A DNA stretch of 64,000 nucleotides from DATFKA01 sp035268885 (GCA_035268885.1 DATFKA010000012.1:36675-100674), one strand, 5' to 3'. Counted from the stretch's first letter, positions 1 through 9,223 are shown. Numbers and translations are program-made. The notes: generated from the letters alone by a model not told the origin.

Positions 1-13
1 ATAATCAACCATT

Positions 14-1165
14 ATGCACAGTAAACTATTACTTGTACTCTTACTCTATCTGGGCTCTTTGCCACTCAGCGGACAGAAAAACTACTATTTTCCCGAAAGG
101 GGCCAATGGGAAGCCCGAACCCCCGCCGCCATGGACGTCTCCGCTACGGAGCTCCAGGAGGCTATCGACTTTGCCGAAGCGAATGAATACTCCGGCAGCC
201 GCGATTTGCGACAAGCCATACTCAAGGGCTTTGAGCGGGAGCCCTTCCATCAGATCCTGGGACCAACCAAAAAGCGGGGTGGTCCGGCCGGGATGATCCT
301 CAAAAATGGCTACGTTATTGCGCAGTGGGGAGACACCAAACGGGTAGACATGACCTTCAGCGTCACCAAAAGCTACCTGTCTACCGTCGCCGGACTGGCC
401 ATCGACGAGGGTCTGATCCAGTCTACCGACGATTATGTAAAAGACTACGTATGGTCCGGAGAATTTGACGGCCGCCATAATTCGACGATCCAGTGGAAAC
501 ACTTACTCAATCAATCTTCCGACTGGACAGGTCAGCTCTGGGGTGGCTACGACTGGGCCGATCGCCCTCCACGCGAAGGTGATCTCGACGACTGGAAGTT
601 GAGAGAGTTGCGCGCTCCGGGCACTGTTTTTGAGTACAATGACGTACGCGTGAACTTACTGGCTTACTCCCTGCTCCAGGTTTGGCGCCAGCCACTACCC
701 CAGATCCTCAAAGAAAAGGTTATGGATCCGATCGGCGCCTCTACGACCTGGCGTTGGTTTGGTTATGAGAACTCCTTCGTTAACGTGGATGGCCACATGA
801 TGCAATCGGTCAGTGGTGGTGGTCATTCCGGAGGGGGGCTGTTCATCAACACCGAAGATCACGCCCGCTTCGGGCTGCTGTTCCTAAATGATGGCAAATG
901 GAAGGATCAAAATATTATCTCTTCGGAATGGATCAAAGAAGCGACCATTTCTTCGGAAGCTGCCGTCAGTTACGGTTATATGTGGTGGCTGAATCGAGAA
1001 GGCGGCCGTTATTGGGAGGGCGTACCGGAGACGGTATTCTACGCAGCCGGCTTTGGCGGTAACTATATCGTCGTGGATCCCGAGCACGATCTGGTCATCG
1101 TGACGCGCTGGTTGGAACCCAGTCAGATGGGTACTTTCGTAAAGATGGTGATGGAAGCGCTGTAA
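14..1165 (+). CDS. Exported serine hydrolase, beta-lactamase (class C) fold
   Basis: The 383-residue protein begins with a signal peptide (about residues 1-20, ending LPLSGQ). It carries the S-x-x-K nucleophile motif of class C beta-lactamase/DD-peptidase-like hydrolases, seen as SVTK at residues 116-119. A second-motif tyrosine lies in EYND near residues 208-211, and a glycine-rich HSGGG segment stands where the third motif is expected. Proteins like this act in the periplasm on peptides, esters or beta-lactams; the substrate cannot be told from sequence. The gene stands alone, 13 bases from the window edge, so its promoter is outside. It ends tail-to-tail with the CoA-transferase gene across a hairpin. 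The family call is firm; resistance or any specific function is not implied. Confidence 0.85.
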   Translation: MHSKLLLVLLLYLGSLPLSGQKNYYFPERGQWEARTPAAMDVSATELQEAIDFAEANEYSGSRDLRQAILKGFEREPFHQILGPTKKRGGPAGMILKNGYVIAQWGDTKRVDMTFSVTKSYLSTVAGLAIDEGLIQSTDDYVKDYVWSGEFDGRHNSTIQWKHLLNQSSDWTGQLWGGYDWADRPPREGDLDDWKLRELRAPGTVFEYNDVRVNLLAYSLLQVWRQPLPQILKEKVMDPIGASTTWRWFGYENSFVNVDGHMMQSVSGGGHSGGGLFINTEDHARFGLLFLNDGKWKDQNIISSEWIKEATISSEAAVSYGYMWWLNREGGRYWEGVPETVFYAAGFGGNYIVVDPEHDLVIVTRWLEPSQMGTFVKMVMEAL

Positions 1166-1186
1166 GCCGAAGCAGGAGCTTCGGCT
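1165..1186. terminator. Hairpin between convergent genes
   Basis: AGCCGAAGC (1165-1173) pairs perfectly with GCTTCGGCT (1178-1186) around an AGGA loop. It lies between two convergent genes. No clear T-tract follows on either strand, so it may terminate transcription or protect a 3' end. Confidence 0.5.
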
Positions 1187-1199
1187 CAACAATCATTGA

Positions 1200-2492
1200 T
1201 CAGACCATAATCTTCCAGAAATCATAAGTTTCTTTGGCCAGACGCTCCCGGTGATCGGGGTGCGCGATGTCGATCAGGGCTTTGGCCCGTTCTTTTAGTG
1301 AGCGTCCGAATAATCGGGCCACCCCATATTCCGTAACGATATACTGGGCGTGGGCCCTGGTAGTTACGACCCCGGCTCCCGGCTGTAATGCGGTAGTGAT
1401 TTTACTCTGCCCCCTTCTGGTAACTGAAGGTAGAGCGATAATCGGTTTTCCGCCTTCTGATAAGGCCGCACCCCGCATAAAGTCCATCTGTCCGCCAATC
1501 CCCGAGTATATTCGGGGACCGATACTATCGGCACAGACCTGCCCGGTGATATCCACTTCAATAGCACTATTGATGGCGGTCATTTTAGGATGCTGACGGA
1601 TAACGTGGGTGTCGTTAACGTATGCAATATCTAGGACTCGTACCAGCGGATTGTCGTCGACAAAATCGTACAATTTTTTGGAGCCAATGAGAAAACCGGT
1701 GACAATATGGTTCTTATGGCCACGCTTGTGCTCATTGGTTATCACCCCCCGTTCTACCAATTCGATGACTCCATCAGAAAACATTTCCGTATGGATACCC
1801 AGGCCCTTATGGTAGCGCATCGCTTTAAGCGCTGCGTTAGGAATATTACCAATACCCATCTGCAGGGTAGAACCGTCGTCTACCAGATCGGCAATGTACT
1901 GCCCGATGAGCGTTTCCACTTCGTTGGGTTCTGGTAATTCCACGGCGGGTAAGTCGTAGTCTACTTCAATTAATTTATCGAATTTACTGATGTGGATGTT
2001 GCCATCGCCGTTGGTTCGGGGCATGTTGGGATTGATCTCGGCGATTAGCTTCTTTGCCGACTGTGCGGCTGACAATGAGGTTTCGACGGAGACTCCCAGT
2101 GTACAAAATCCGTTTTTATCCGGTGGGGATACTTGCAAAAGGGCAGCGTCCAGTTCGACTTGTCCTCGGCGAAATAACCGGGGGATATCGCTGTAAAAAA
2201 TCGGAACAAAATCGGCACGACCTGCATTTACGGCCGGACGAACATTACTGCCCACAAAGAGGTTTTTCACCCGGAAGCTTTCGGCAACTTCGGGGGCGGC
2301 GTAGGGCGCCCCACCTTCCGTGTGCATTTGATAGATATTTACATTTCGGAGCTCGTCGGCGCGATCAGCGAGAGCCTGGATGAGTACTTTGGGAGCTGCT
2401 GCTGCAGTATGAATAAATATGTTGGTATTGGACTTAATTAAGCTGACCGCTTCGGAAGCCGATACGGCCTGATAGTTGTTGTTGAGTAGCAT
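1200..2492 (-). CDS. Acetyl-CoA hydrolase/transferase family protein (4-hydroxybutyrate CoA-transferase-like)
   Basis: The 430-residue protein matches the family I acyl-CoA:carboxylate CoA-transferases (acetyl-CoA hydrolase/4-hydroxybutyrate CoA-transferase group). The proposed catalytic glutamate is E236 in the GIHTEM motif, preceded by a QMGIGNIP glycine loop at 211-218 and followed by a GIGGQMDFMRGA segment typical of the C-terminal lobe. These enzymes form a glutamyl-CoA thioester and move CoA between an acyl-CoA and a free acid in the cytoplasm. Length is normal for the family. The gene is monocistronic on the minus strand; a near-consensus -7 box (one base too long) lies just upstream around 2507-2515. 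The acyl substrate is not predictable; acetate, propionate or 4-hydroxybutyrate are all possible. Confidence 0.88.
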   Translation of the reverse strand: MLLNNNYQAVSASEAVSLIKSNTNIFIHTAAAAPKVLIQALADRADELRNVNIYQMHTEGGAPYAAPEVAESFRVKNLFVGSNVRPAVNAGRADFVPIFYSDIPRLFRRGQVELDAALLQVSPPDKNGFCTLGVSVETSLSAAQSAKKLIAEINPNMPRTNGDGNIHISKFDKLIEVDYDLPAVELPEPNEVETLIGQYIADLVDDGSTLQMGIGNIPNAALKAMRYHKGLGIHTEMFSDGVIELVERGVITNEHKRGHKNHIVTGFLIGSKKLYDFVDDNPLVRVLDIAYVNDTHVIRQHPKMTAINSAIEVDITGQVCADSIGPRIYSGIGGQMDFMRGAALSEGGKPIIALPSVTRRGQSKITTALQPGAGVVTTRAHAQYIVTEYGVARLFGRSLKERAKALIDIAHPDHRERLAKETYDFWKIMV

Positions 2493-2622
2493 GTCTTGTG
2501 TTTATTTTCTGCTGCAAAGTTTAGAAAAAAAGAAGCCCTTACCGAGAATATTCATCAACCAAGTGACAATAAAATATTGATAATTGTCATGCGATAGGGC
2601 TGGAATATGATTACCTTTAGAA

Positions 2623-2792
2623 GAAGTTGTTTAAAAACGCCTCACTGAGCCCTTGACAACACATTGAAAGCCAATACGGCAGCTCTTTTTTCCCTTCGTC
2701 CGCCTGAGGCGGATGGCTATGAGAAAAAAGTAGCCTTGCCTTGACTTCCAAGCCGTTACCAATCATCTCACCAGGAATTCTTAAACAACTTC
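2623..2792. repeat. 170-bp imperfect palindromic intergenic element
   Basis: The outer ends are exact inverted repeats: GAAGTTGTTTAA from 2623 and TTAAACAACTTC ending at 2792. The centre is a near-perfect palindrome TCCGCCTGAGGCGGA at 2699-2713. Between them the two arms match imperfectly along their whole length (blocks such as CTTTTTTC, TTG..AAC and TTG.AAG align), so transcribed RNA would fold into one long hairpin. The gene after it begins outside the element, at 2813. It looks like a dispersed REP- or MITE-like repeat; only one full copy is in the window. Confidence 0.6.
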
Positions 2793-2812
2793 ATAGTATA
2801 ATTTGCACCCGC

Positions 2813-3607
2813 ATGAATCCATTGGAACTACCCGATCAACATAGCCTTTATTACTACCTTTTGCTGCTCGTCATGGTAGGAGCACAACTGCAAGCCTTTA
2901 TCATTGGCGTTCTGTTTTTTTTCAAGCGCTCAGGTAGTAAGCGTTCGAATGCTTTCTTTGGTAGTTTGCTTATTTTATTTTCACTTACCCTACTGCACTA
3001 TATTCTTATTTATACAGAAATTTATACCTCGGTTCAAGAAATCCAATTTCTCCCCATTTATTTTACACTAAGTCTGCCGGTATTTTTCTTTTTTCATATC
3101 AAACTACTCTTATTTCCACAGTATAAGCTACGGTGGACCGATGCCAAGCACTTTATTTTGCCCCTTGGACAGGTGATTTACTTTGGTATTACCTTTTTAT
3201 CCGAGCAAAGCTTTGAGGGAAACTTTGGCAGAAAAGATCAGAATCTTTTCTACGGGGCGCTGGAACAGTTGCTGTACCTAAGCAGCTTTTACGCCTATAT
3301 GTATTTTTCTTACCGATATGTCCTGGCCAAAAAGCGGATAGCTCGGAGTAAGGTAGGCTTAAAAAGAGCCTGGTACGCCGAGAAGTTGATCCAGGTATTC
3401 TTTTTACTTTTTTCGGTTCATGCCTTGTTTATGCTGGCTGATTATTTCGCTTTCCAATTTATGCACATTAACCTAAGGGCCAATCGAGTATTTGCCGCCC
3501 TGGGGGTATTGTCCTTTGTCGCCCTTTTGCTTTGCCTGGGCACCTACGGCTTCCAGGTATTAATCTGGGGCCGTAAATTACTCAACGAAGAGAAAAAGAC
3601 GCTATGA
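2813..3607 (+). CDS. Seven-transmembrane membrane protein resembling the sensor half of AraC-type membrane regulators
   Basis: The 264-residue protein has about seven hydrophobic helices spread over its full length and short basic loops (KRSGSKRSN, KKRIARSKVGLKRAW). This layout resembles the 7TM N-terminal part of Bacteroidetes AraC-family membrane regulators, but it stops after the last helix and has no HTH domain. The start at 2813 was chosen because the 24 codons upstream lie in the palindromic repeat and because a near-consensus box (TATAATTTG) ends just before it. Directly at its stop codon a second hairpin repeat begins (3606), which may be where an ancestral C-terminal region was lost. 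Function unknown; the resemblance is of architecture only. Confidence 0.6.
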   Translation: MNPLELPDQHSLYYYLLLLVMVGAQLQAFIIGVLFFFKRSGSKRSNAFFGSLLILFSLTLLHYILIYTEIYTSVQEIQFLPIYFTLSLPVFFFFHIKLLLFPQYKLRWTDAKHFILPLGQVIYFGITFLSEQSFEGNFGRKDQNLFYGALEQLLYLSSFYAYMYFSYRYVLAKKRIARSKVGLKRAWYAEKLIQVFFLLFSVHALFMLADYFAFQFMHINLRANRVFAALGVLSFVALLLCLGTYGFQVLIWGRKLLNEEKKTL

Positions 3608-3768
3608 AGCGGTTTAAACTTTTTGGTTCAAGCGGTCTTAAAAAGCTTGTAGGTTCTGGCAAAGCTCAATTTGAGATGCGTAGCCAAAGTTACGGATCGA
3701 AAATTAGCTGCTGTCCAGGTTCTATAAGACTTTAAGACTCAGCGAACTGAAAAAGTTTAAATCGCTTC
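3606..3768. repeat. Hairpin intergenic repeat, copy 1 (long form)
   Basis: The ends are near-exact inverted repeats: GAAGCGGTTTAAACTTTTT (3606-3624) and AAAAAGTTTAAATCGCTTC (3750-3768). A shorter copy lies at 58626-58713. The first 52 bases of the two copies differ at one position. Copy 1 has 66 extra bases (3658-3723) bounded by direct repeats AGGTTCT at 3651-3657 and 3717-3723, plus a small duplication (TTTAAGAC) on the right arm. It overlaps the stop codon of the 7TM gene. Confidence 0.8.
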
Positions 3769-3796
3769 TATAAATGTATTGGGCAATACAAATATC

Positions 3797-4453
3797 CTAA
3801 TTATTGTTCTTCTTCTTAAAGTCGCCCTCTTTCCAGGAGTCAAAGAATCGCTTCCAGGCGGCGGCATTAAAGATGTTCATCGGTGGTTGCTGGCCGACAA
3901 AGTAGTATTCACGGGCTTGCTGACGCAGATAGTAATCAGCATTTTCATTCCCATCGTAACTAACCGCTGGCCGTAGTCGTTCCAGGGTTTCTTTTGCCAA
4001 ATTCTGCTGAGCAATTTGTTGTAACTCTGGTGTCACATCCATGGCCAGAAATTCCAGGCGGAAATGATCTCGGCTGGGCCAGGGAAACACCACCGTTTCT
4101 GGTAAATTCACTGTATCCTGAGTCATTAACTGTACAATGGAGTAGCGATCGTCATCCAAATCTTCCGGAATTTCGAACTCTACTGTTTTATAGCCAATCG
4201 CAGAGAAATTAACGACATCCCCTTTACGCACGACAATGGTAAAGAAACCTTTGAGGTCTGAATAGGTACCGCGGCTTTGATCTTTCACCGAAACGGTCGT
4301 ATAAGGAACGGGCACCAGCTTATCCGTGGAACCGTCTAGCACCAGACCTGAAAATTGCACCAGGCCATTGTCCCGGCGGTTCTGCTGTCCGTGGCTTTGT
4401 CCGACGATCAATAGAAGCAAAGAAAATAATAGGATGATACGACTTATCTGCAT
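3797..4453 (-). CDS. Secreted carboxypeptidase-regulatory-like domain protein
   Basis: The 218-residue protein has a signal peptide (about 1-22, ending QSHGQ) followed by a CarboxypepD_reg-like beta-sandwich at roughly residues 30-110. The sandwich shows the usual pattern: VPYTTVSVKD, then a G-x-YSDLKGFF turn, then FSAIGYKTVEF. In Bacteroidetes this domain is common in TonB-dependent receptors and in free-standing envelope proteins. The remaining ~100 residues are charged, tyrosine-rich and not assignable; no plug or barrel follows, so this is not a truncated receptor of usual type. Function unknown; cell-envelope location inferred from the signal. Confidence 0.7.
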   Translation of the reverse strand: MQISRIILLFSLLLLIVGQSHGQQNRRDNGLVQFSGLVLDGSTDKLVPVPYTTVSVKDQSRGTYSDLKGFFTIVVRKGDVVNFSAIGYKTVEFEIPEDLDDDRYSIVQLMTQDTVNLPETVVFPWPSRDHFRLEFLAMDVTPELQQIAQQNLAKETLERLRPAVSYDGNENADYYLRQQAREYYFVGQQPPMNIFNAAAWKRFFDSWKEGDFKKKNNN

Positions 4454-4591
4454 TGGTTGATTTTTTGGTTATTCCAACGAAATACGGGGATTGCCCCATA
4501 CTTGTCTCTATTTATAGACTACTGAACCCATCGAATGGTTCGTCCTATATCGCCTAAAAATAGCTTTTTTGCGAAAGCAAAGCAAAAATTA

Positions 4592-7003
4592 CTACTTTTC
4601 AACCAAAGCCAGGTCTAACACCTCCTGCATGGTATCTACATAATGGAAGCTCAGGCCTTTCAAATAATCCGGATTAATATCTTCGATGTGTTTTTGATTT
4701 GTTTGACACAGGATGATCTCCTTCATTCCTGCCCGTTTGGCAGCCAGTATTTTTTCTTTGATGCCACCTACGGGAAGCACGCTACCCCGCAGGGTAATTT
4801 CGCCGGTCATCGCTAAACGCGGTTTCACTTTTTTGCCGGAAAAGGCAGAAGCGAAGGCGGTAAGCATGGTGATGCCTGCCGAGGGGCCGTCCTTGGGGAT
4901 TGCGCCCTCTGGAATGTGCACGTGGATATCGGTCTTTGAAATATCTCCTATATCGACACCCAGAGACTCCGCATTCGCCTTGATAAAACTCAGGGCGGTA
5001 GTTGCCGATTCTTTCATAACATCTCCCAGGTTTCCGGTCAGGATGAGTTTCCCGCTGCCTTCACTTAGGCTAGTCTCCACGAACAGTATGGCTCCCCCGA
5101 CCTGTGTCCAGGCCAGTCCTACGGCTACCCCTGCCCGATCAATGGACTGATAGATATCTGGTGAAAAAGTGGTAGGCCCTAAGATGTCTGGTAAGTTATT
5201 TGGGTCAATCTTAGGATCGTAATCTGTCCCGATGGCCACTTTTTTAGCTACGTTACGCATAATGGCTGCGATCCGGCGATTCAGCGTCCGTACGCCCGAT
5301 TCCCGGGTATAGGATTCAATAATTTTACTGAGCACTCTTTTACCCAACTTCACCTGATTCTTCTTCAGGCCATGTTCTTCTAACTGTCGGTTGATTAGAT
5401 GGCGACGCGCAATTTCTACCTTTTCCTCCAACGAATAACCACTGATCTCAATGACTTCCATCCGGTCCAGTAAAGCAGGCTGGATCGTGGAAAGAGAATT
5501 TGCCGTAGCAATAAATAAGACCCTGGATAAATCGTATTCCTGCTCCAGATAGTTATCGTAAAAGGTGGTATTCTGCTCTGGATCTAATACTTCCAACAAG
5601 GCAGAGGAGGGGTCTCCCCGAAAATCACGGCCTACTTTATCAATTTCATCCAGAATGAATACCGGATTAGAACTACCTGCCTTTTTCAAAGACTGTAATA
5701 TGCGGCCGGCCATCGCGCCAATATAGGTACGACGGTGCCCGCGAATCTCTGACTCATCGTGTAAACCACCTAATGACATACGAATGAACTCCCGCTCCAG
5801 GGCCCGGGCAATAGATTTACCCAAAGAGGTTTTACCTACCCCCGGAGGGCCCACCAAACAAAGGATGGGGGCTTTCATATTCCCCTTCAGCTTTAGTACG
5901 GCCAGGTGCTCCAGGATGCGATCCTTCACCTTTTCCAGGCCAAAGTGATCTTCGTCCAGTACTTTTTTCACCTTTTTCAGGTCGAAGTTATCCTCGGTAT
6001 AGGTTTCCCAGGGCAGATCCAGCATAAATTCCAAATAACTCAGGGTTATGGAATACTCTGCTACCTGTGGGTTCATTCGGCGCAGGCGATTGAGCTCTTT
6101 ATCGAAGTACGCCCCAATTTCTTTGCTCCATTTTTTTTCCTTGGCACGCTCCGCCATTTTCTCAATGGCCTCCTGCTGAGGGTTTTGCCCCAACTCTTCC
6201 TGAATGGTTTTTAATTGTTGATTCAGGAAGTAGTCGCGCTGTTGCTTCTCTAAATCACCCCGGACTTTATTTTCAATCTTATCCCTTAACTCCAGCATAC
6301 GGAGCATGGCATTCATTTCGATCAATACGGCCTCCGCTTTTTCGTTGAGGTCATTAATTTCCAGTATTCTTTGTTTGACTTCCGTTTTTTCACCCAGATT
6401 AGAAGCAATGAAATTAATCAGAAAACCGGGGTCTTTAATACCGTCCAGCATGGTAGCCGCCTCCGAAGGGATATTGGGAGACATTTCGACAATTTGCTTC
6501 GATAAATCCAACATCGTAGCGATTTGGGTATCAAATTCGACATCCCCTTCTTTCGCCTGGAGTGCCGGTAGCAGGCGGACTTTGCCTTCTAAATATTCTG
6601 CATTTTCCAGGAGCGCCTCCAGCTCAAAACGATGGATTCCCCTAAGCACTGCCGTAGTCGTCCCATCCGGCATACGCAGAAATTTGATAATCCGCGCTGC
6701 CGTTCCAATTTTATATAAATCGCTAGCCGATGGGGATTCTACTTCCATATCTCGCTGAGAAATCACCCCAACGATCCGATCCCCGTTGTAAGCGGTACGG
6801 ATCGCCTTGATAGACTTATCCCGGCCTACCGTAATCGGAATGACGATGCCTGGTAGTAAAACGGTATTTCGAAGCGCCAGTAAGGGTAAGACATCGGATA
6901 TTTCCTGGCCATCTTTCCCTACGTCTTCATCTTCAAGTGAAATAATGGGAAAAACATCCTCGGCGTCCTCAAGTCCTTTATTAGAAAATAATTGATCAAA
7001 CAT
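4592..7003 (-). CDS. lon: ATP-dependent protease Lon
   Basis: A full-length 803-residue Lon protease. The N-terminal substrate-binding LAN domain covers about residues 36-230, followed by a helical region with the conserved NQQLKTIQEELG. The AAA+ module has Walker A GPPGVGKT at 385-392 and Walker B FILDEID at 449-455. The C-terminal protease domain has the Ser-Lys dyad at S708 (GPSAG) and K751 (GGIKEK). It degrades misfolded and regulatory proteins in the cytoplasm using ATP. It is on the minus strand downstream of the topoisomerase gene, separated by a terminator, so it is probably transcribed by itself. The stretch 4454-4591 after it shows only a weak hairpin. Confidence 0.98.
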   Translation of the reverse strand: MFDQLFSNKGLEDAEDVFPIISLEDEDVGKDGQEISDVLPLLALRNTVLLPGIVIPITVGRDKSIKAIRTAYNGDRIVGVISQRDMEVESPSASDLYKIGTAARIIKFLRMPDGTTTAVLRGIHRFELEALLENAEYLEGKVRLLPALQAKEGDVEFDTQIATMLDLSKQIVEMSPNIPSEAATMLDGIKDPGFLINFIASNLGEKTEVKQRILEINDLNEKAEAVLIEMNAMLRMLELRDKIENKVRGDLEKQQRDYFLNQQLKTIQEELGQNPQQEAIEKMAERAKEKKWSKEIGAYFDKELNRLRRMNPQVAEYSITLSYLEFMLDLPWETYTEDNFDLKKVKKVLDEDHFGLEKVKDRILEHLAVLKLKGNMKAPILCLVGPPGVGKTSLGKSIARALEREFIRMSLGGLHDESEIRGHRRTYIGAMAGRILQSLKKAGSSNPVFILDEIDKVGRDFRGDPSSALLEVLDPEQNTTFYDNYLEQEYDLSRVLFIATANSLSTIQPALLDRMEVIEISGYSLEEKVEIARRHLINRQLEEHGLKKNQVKLGKRVLSKIIESYTRESGVRTLNRRIAAIMRNVAKKVAIGTDYDPKIDPNNLPDILGPTTFSPDIYQSIDRAGVAVGLAWTQVGGAILFVETSLSEGSGKLILTGNLGDVMKESATTALSFIKANAESLGVDIGDISKTDIHVHIPEGAIPKDGPSAGITMLTAFASAFSGKKVKPRLAMTGEITLRGSVLPVGGIKEKILAAKRAGMKEIILCQTNQKHIEDINPDYLKGLSFHYVDTMQEVLDLALVEK

Positions 7004-7081
7004 ATATTATAAACCTCTTCCCGGTGGAGGGATTTTGTGAATAAATAGACAAACTGTCACCTGTTAAGGGGACAAACAATA

Positions 7082-7119
7082 AAATAAGCGTGACAATGAT
7101 CATGCCACGCTATTTTTTT
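7082..7119 (-). terminator. Terminator between parE and lon
   Basis: AATAAGCGTG and CACGCTATT form a stem, with AATGATCATG in the loop region, and T-runs occur outward on both strands (TTTTTTT on the plus strand, TTATTTTA on the minus). It sits between two minus-strand genes and would end the parE transcript before lon. Confidence 0.75.
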
Positions 7120-7170
7120 GCTTGACTTGCGTCAAAAAGGCAGTCTCAACACCGCCAAAACCTACACGAT

Positions 7171-9057
7171 TTAGCTCGCCGCTGCCATTTCTTCGACGGC
7201 ATCGTCTTTTTCTACGCGCAGATTATCGATAATAAAATCCTGGCGATCGGGTGTATTCTTACCCATATAGTATTTGAGTACGCTGTCGATGTCTGTATCT
7301 TCATTTAGTACTACGGGCTCCAGGCGGATATCTTTCCCTATGAAGTTTTCAAACTCATCGGGAGAGATTTCTCCCAGGCCTTTGAAGCGGGTAACCTCTG
7401 GCTTACCCCTCAGTTTTTTAATGGCTTCCTGCTTTTCCTTTTCAGAGTAGCAATAGAATTTTTTCTGTTTATCTCTCACGCGAAACAGGGGCGTCTCCAA
7501 AATATACAGGTGTCCCTGACGCACTAAATCCGGAAAAAATTGCAAAAAGAAAGTGAGTAATAACAATCGAATATGCATACCATCCACATCGGCGTCGGTG
7601 GCGATCACCACCCGCCCGTAGCGTAAATCTTCCAGATCATCCTCAATATCCATCGCGTGTTGCAGTAGATTGAACTCTTCGTTTTCGTAAACGACTTTTT
7701 TAGTCAGGCTGTAACAATTCAGCGGTTTTCCGCGCAGGCTGAATACCGCCTGGGTATTCACGTCCCGTGCTTTGGTGATAGAACCACTGGCCGAATCTCC
7801 TTCTGTAATAAATAGGGTAGTCGCATTTCGCACATCCTCGTCTACTTTACGCGTACTATCATTAAAATGATAGCGGCAATCCCGTAATTTCTTATTGTGC
7901 AAATTGGCGCGTTTAGCGCGTTTATTGGCCAATTTTTTGATGCCGGCGATCTCTTTGCGCTCCCGCTCGGATTGCATAATACGCTTCTCCAGCGCCCGGG
8001 CCGTCTCTTCGTTGCGGTGTAAGAAGTTATTGATCTTCTCTTTTACCCGCTTACCAATAAAGGTACGAATGGTCTCCCCGTCGGGTGCCATGTGGGTAGA
8101 GCCCAACTTGGTTTTGGTTTGCGATTCGAAGACCGGCTCCTCCACCCGCACACTAACCGCCGCCACTACGGAAGAAAGAATATCTTTGCGATCAAAATTC
8201 TTAGTGGAGAAATACTCCTGAATGCCCGCGACCAGCCCCGCTCTAAAAGCGTGGAGGTGGGTTCCTCCCTGGGTGGTATTCTGTCCATTAACGAAAGAGT
8301 GGTAATTCTCCCCGTAATGACTACCGTGGCTAAGGGCAAACTCCAGATCCTCATCGACTTTAAAGTGAATAATCGGATAGCGTAGGTTTTCTGATTTGGC
8401 CTTTTTCTCCAGCAGGTCCAACAGACCATTTTTGGAGAAGAGCACCTTATCATTAAAATGTAGCTTCAGACCGGAGTTGAGGAAGGCGTAATTCCACAAT
8501 TGATTCTCCATGTAATCCTTACGGAACTTGTATTGCTTAAAAATCGAAGTATCGGGCCGGAAGTAAACGATAGTACCATTAGGCTCATCGCTCTTCTTTA
8601 CTTTATGATCCTTGATCAGGTCGCCCCTCTCAAATTCGGCAACCTTCATTTTCCCATCCCGGATGGACTCTACCCGAAAATATTCGGATAGGGCATTCAC
8701 TGCTTTGGTTCCTACCCCATTGAGACCTACCGACTTTTTGAAGGCTTTGGAATCATACTTACCTCCGGTGTTTATCTTAGACACACAGTCTACTACCTTC
8801 CCTAGGGGAATGCCCCGACCGTAGTCTCTCACACTTACTTCTCCCTCCTCAGAAACGTCAATTTCTATTTTTTTGCCATAGCCCATAACGAACTCATCGA
8901 TGGAGTTGTCCAAGACCTCCTTTAACAGGATATAGATACCATCATCGGGAGAAGCACCGTCGCCCAATTTACCGATATACATACCCGGACGCATACGAAT
9001 GTGCTCCTTCCAGTCTAAGGATCGGATGTTATCTTCCGTATAATTAACCTCTGCCAT
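7171..9057 (-). CDS. parE: DNA topoisomerase IV subunit B (ParE-type GyrB/ParE ATPase)
   Basis: The 628-residue protein is a type IIA topoisomerase ATPase subunit. It shows the GHKL ATPase residues (LLKEVLDNSIDE, then DYGRGIPLG and GLNGVGTKAVNAL), the transducer domain, and the Toprim domain with TEGDSASG and DADVDGMHIR. The C-terminal end has the RFKGLGEISPDEF motif. Its length suits ParE or a short GyrB; ParE is preferred because of the KVVDCVSKINTGGKYD-type segment usual in Bacteroidetes ParE, but GyrB cannot be excluded. An in-frame ATG 22 codons earlier (9123) exists; MAEVNYTED at 9057 fits the family start. A clear promoter lies at 9177-9207. The partner ParC is not in the window. Confidence 0.9.
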   Translation of the reverse strand: MAEVNYTEDNIRSLDWKEHIRMRPGMYIGKLGDGASPDDGIYILLKEVLDNSIDEFVMGYGKKIEIDVSEEGEVSVRDYGRGIPLGKVVDCVSKINTGGKYDSKAFKKSVGLNGVGTKAVNALSEYFRVESIRDGKMKVAEFERGDLIKDHKVKKSDEPNGTIVYFRPDTSIFKQYKFRKDYMENQLWNYAFLNSGLKLHFNDKVLFSKNGLLDLLEKKAKSENLRYPIIHFKVDEDLEFALSHGSHYGENYHSFVNGQNTTQGGTHLHAFRAGLVAGIQEYFSTKNFDRKDILSSVVAAVSVRVEEPVFESQTKTKLGSTHMAPDGETIRTFIGKRVKEKINNFLHRNEETARALEKRIMQSERERKEIAGIKKLANKRAKRANLHNKKLRDCRYHFNDSTRKVDEDVRNATTLFITEGDSASGSITKARDVNTQAVFSLRGKPLNCYSLTKKVVYENEEFNLLQHAMDIEDDLEDLRYGRVVIATDADVDGMHIRLLLLTFFLQFFPDLVRQGHLYILETPLFRVRDKQKKFYCYSEKEKQEAIKKLRGKPEVTRFKGLGEISPDEFENFIGKDIRLEPVVLNEDTDIDSVLKYYMGKNTPDRQDFIIDNLRVEKDDAVEEMAAAS

Positions 9058-9176
9058 TTGAGTACTATTATTGATTTGGTGAATTAGCCGCAGAATTTTC
9101 TCAACATTTTTTCCAAAAAACACTTAACTTAATAGAGTAATGTTGAAACGCTGCACGACAGACTATCGACATCCTA

Positions 9177-9207
9177 CAAATATAAACAAAGGCCTTTAAT
9201 AAACAAA
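9177..9207 (-). promoter_or_regulatory. Promoter for parE
   Basis: Read on the minus strand: TTTG (9207-9204), a 19-base spacer, then TATATTTG (9184-9177). This is an exact fit to the Bacteroidetes housekeeping form TTTG / TAnnTTTG. Transcription would begin near 9170, leaving a leader of about 110 bases. Confidence 0.75.
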
Positions 9208-9223
9208 TTGTTTAGAAAACTAA

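Noticed and set aside
4550..4591. A terminator after lon
   Set aside because: TTTTTTGC-GAAA-GCAAAGCAAA forms only a bulged stem and the T-run placement is poor.
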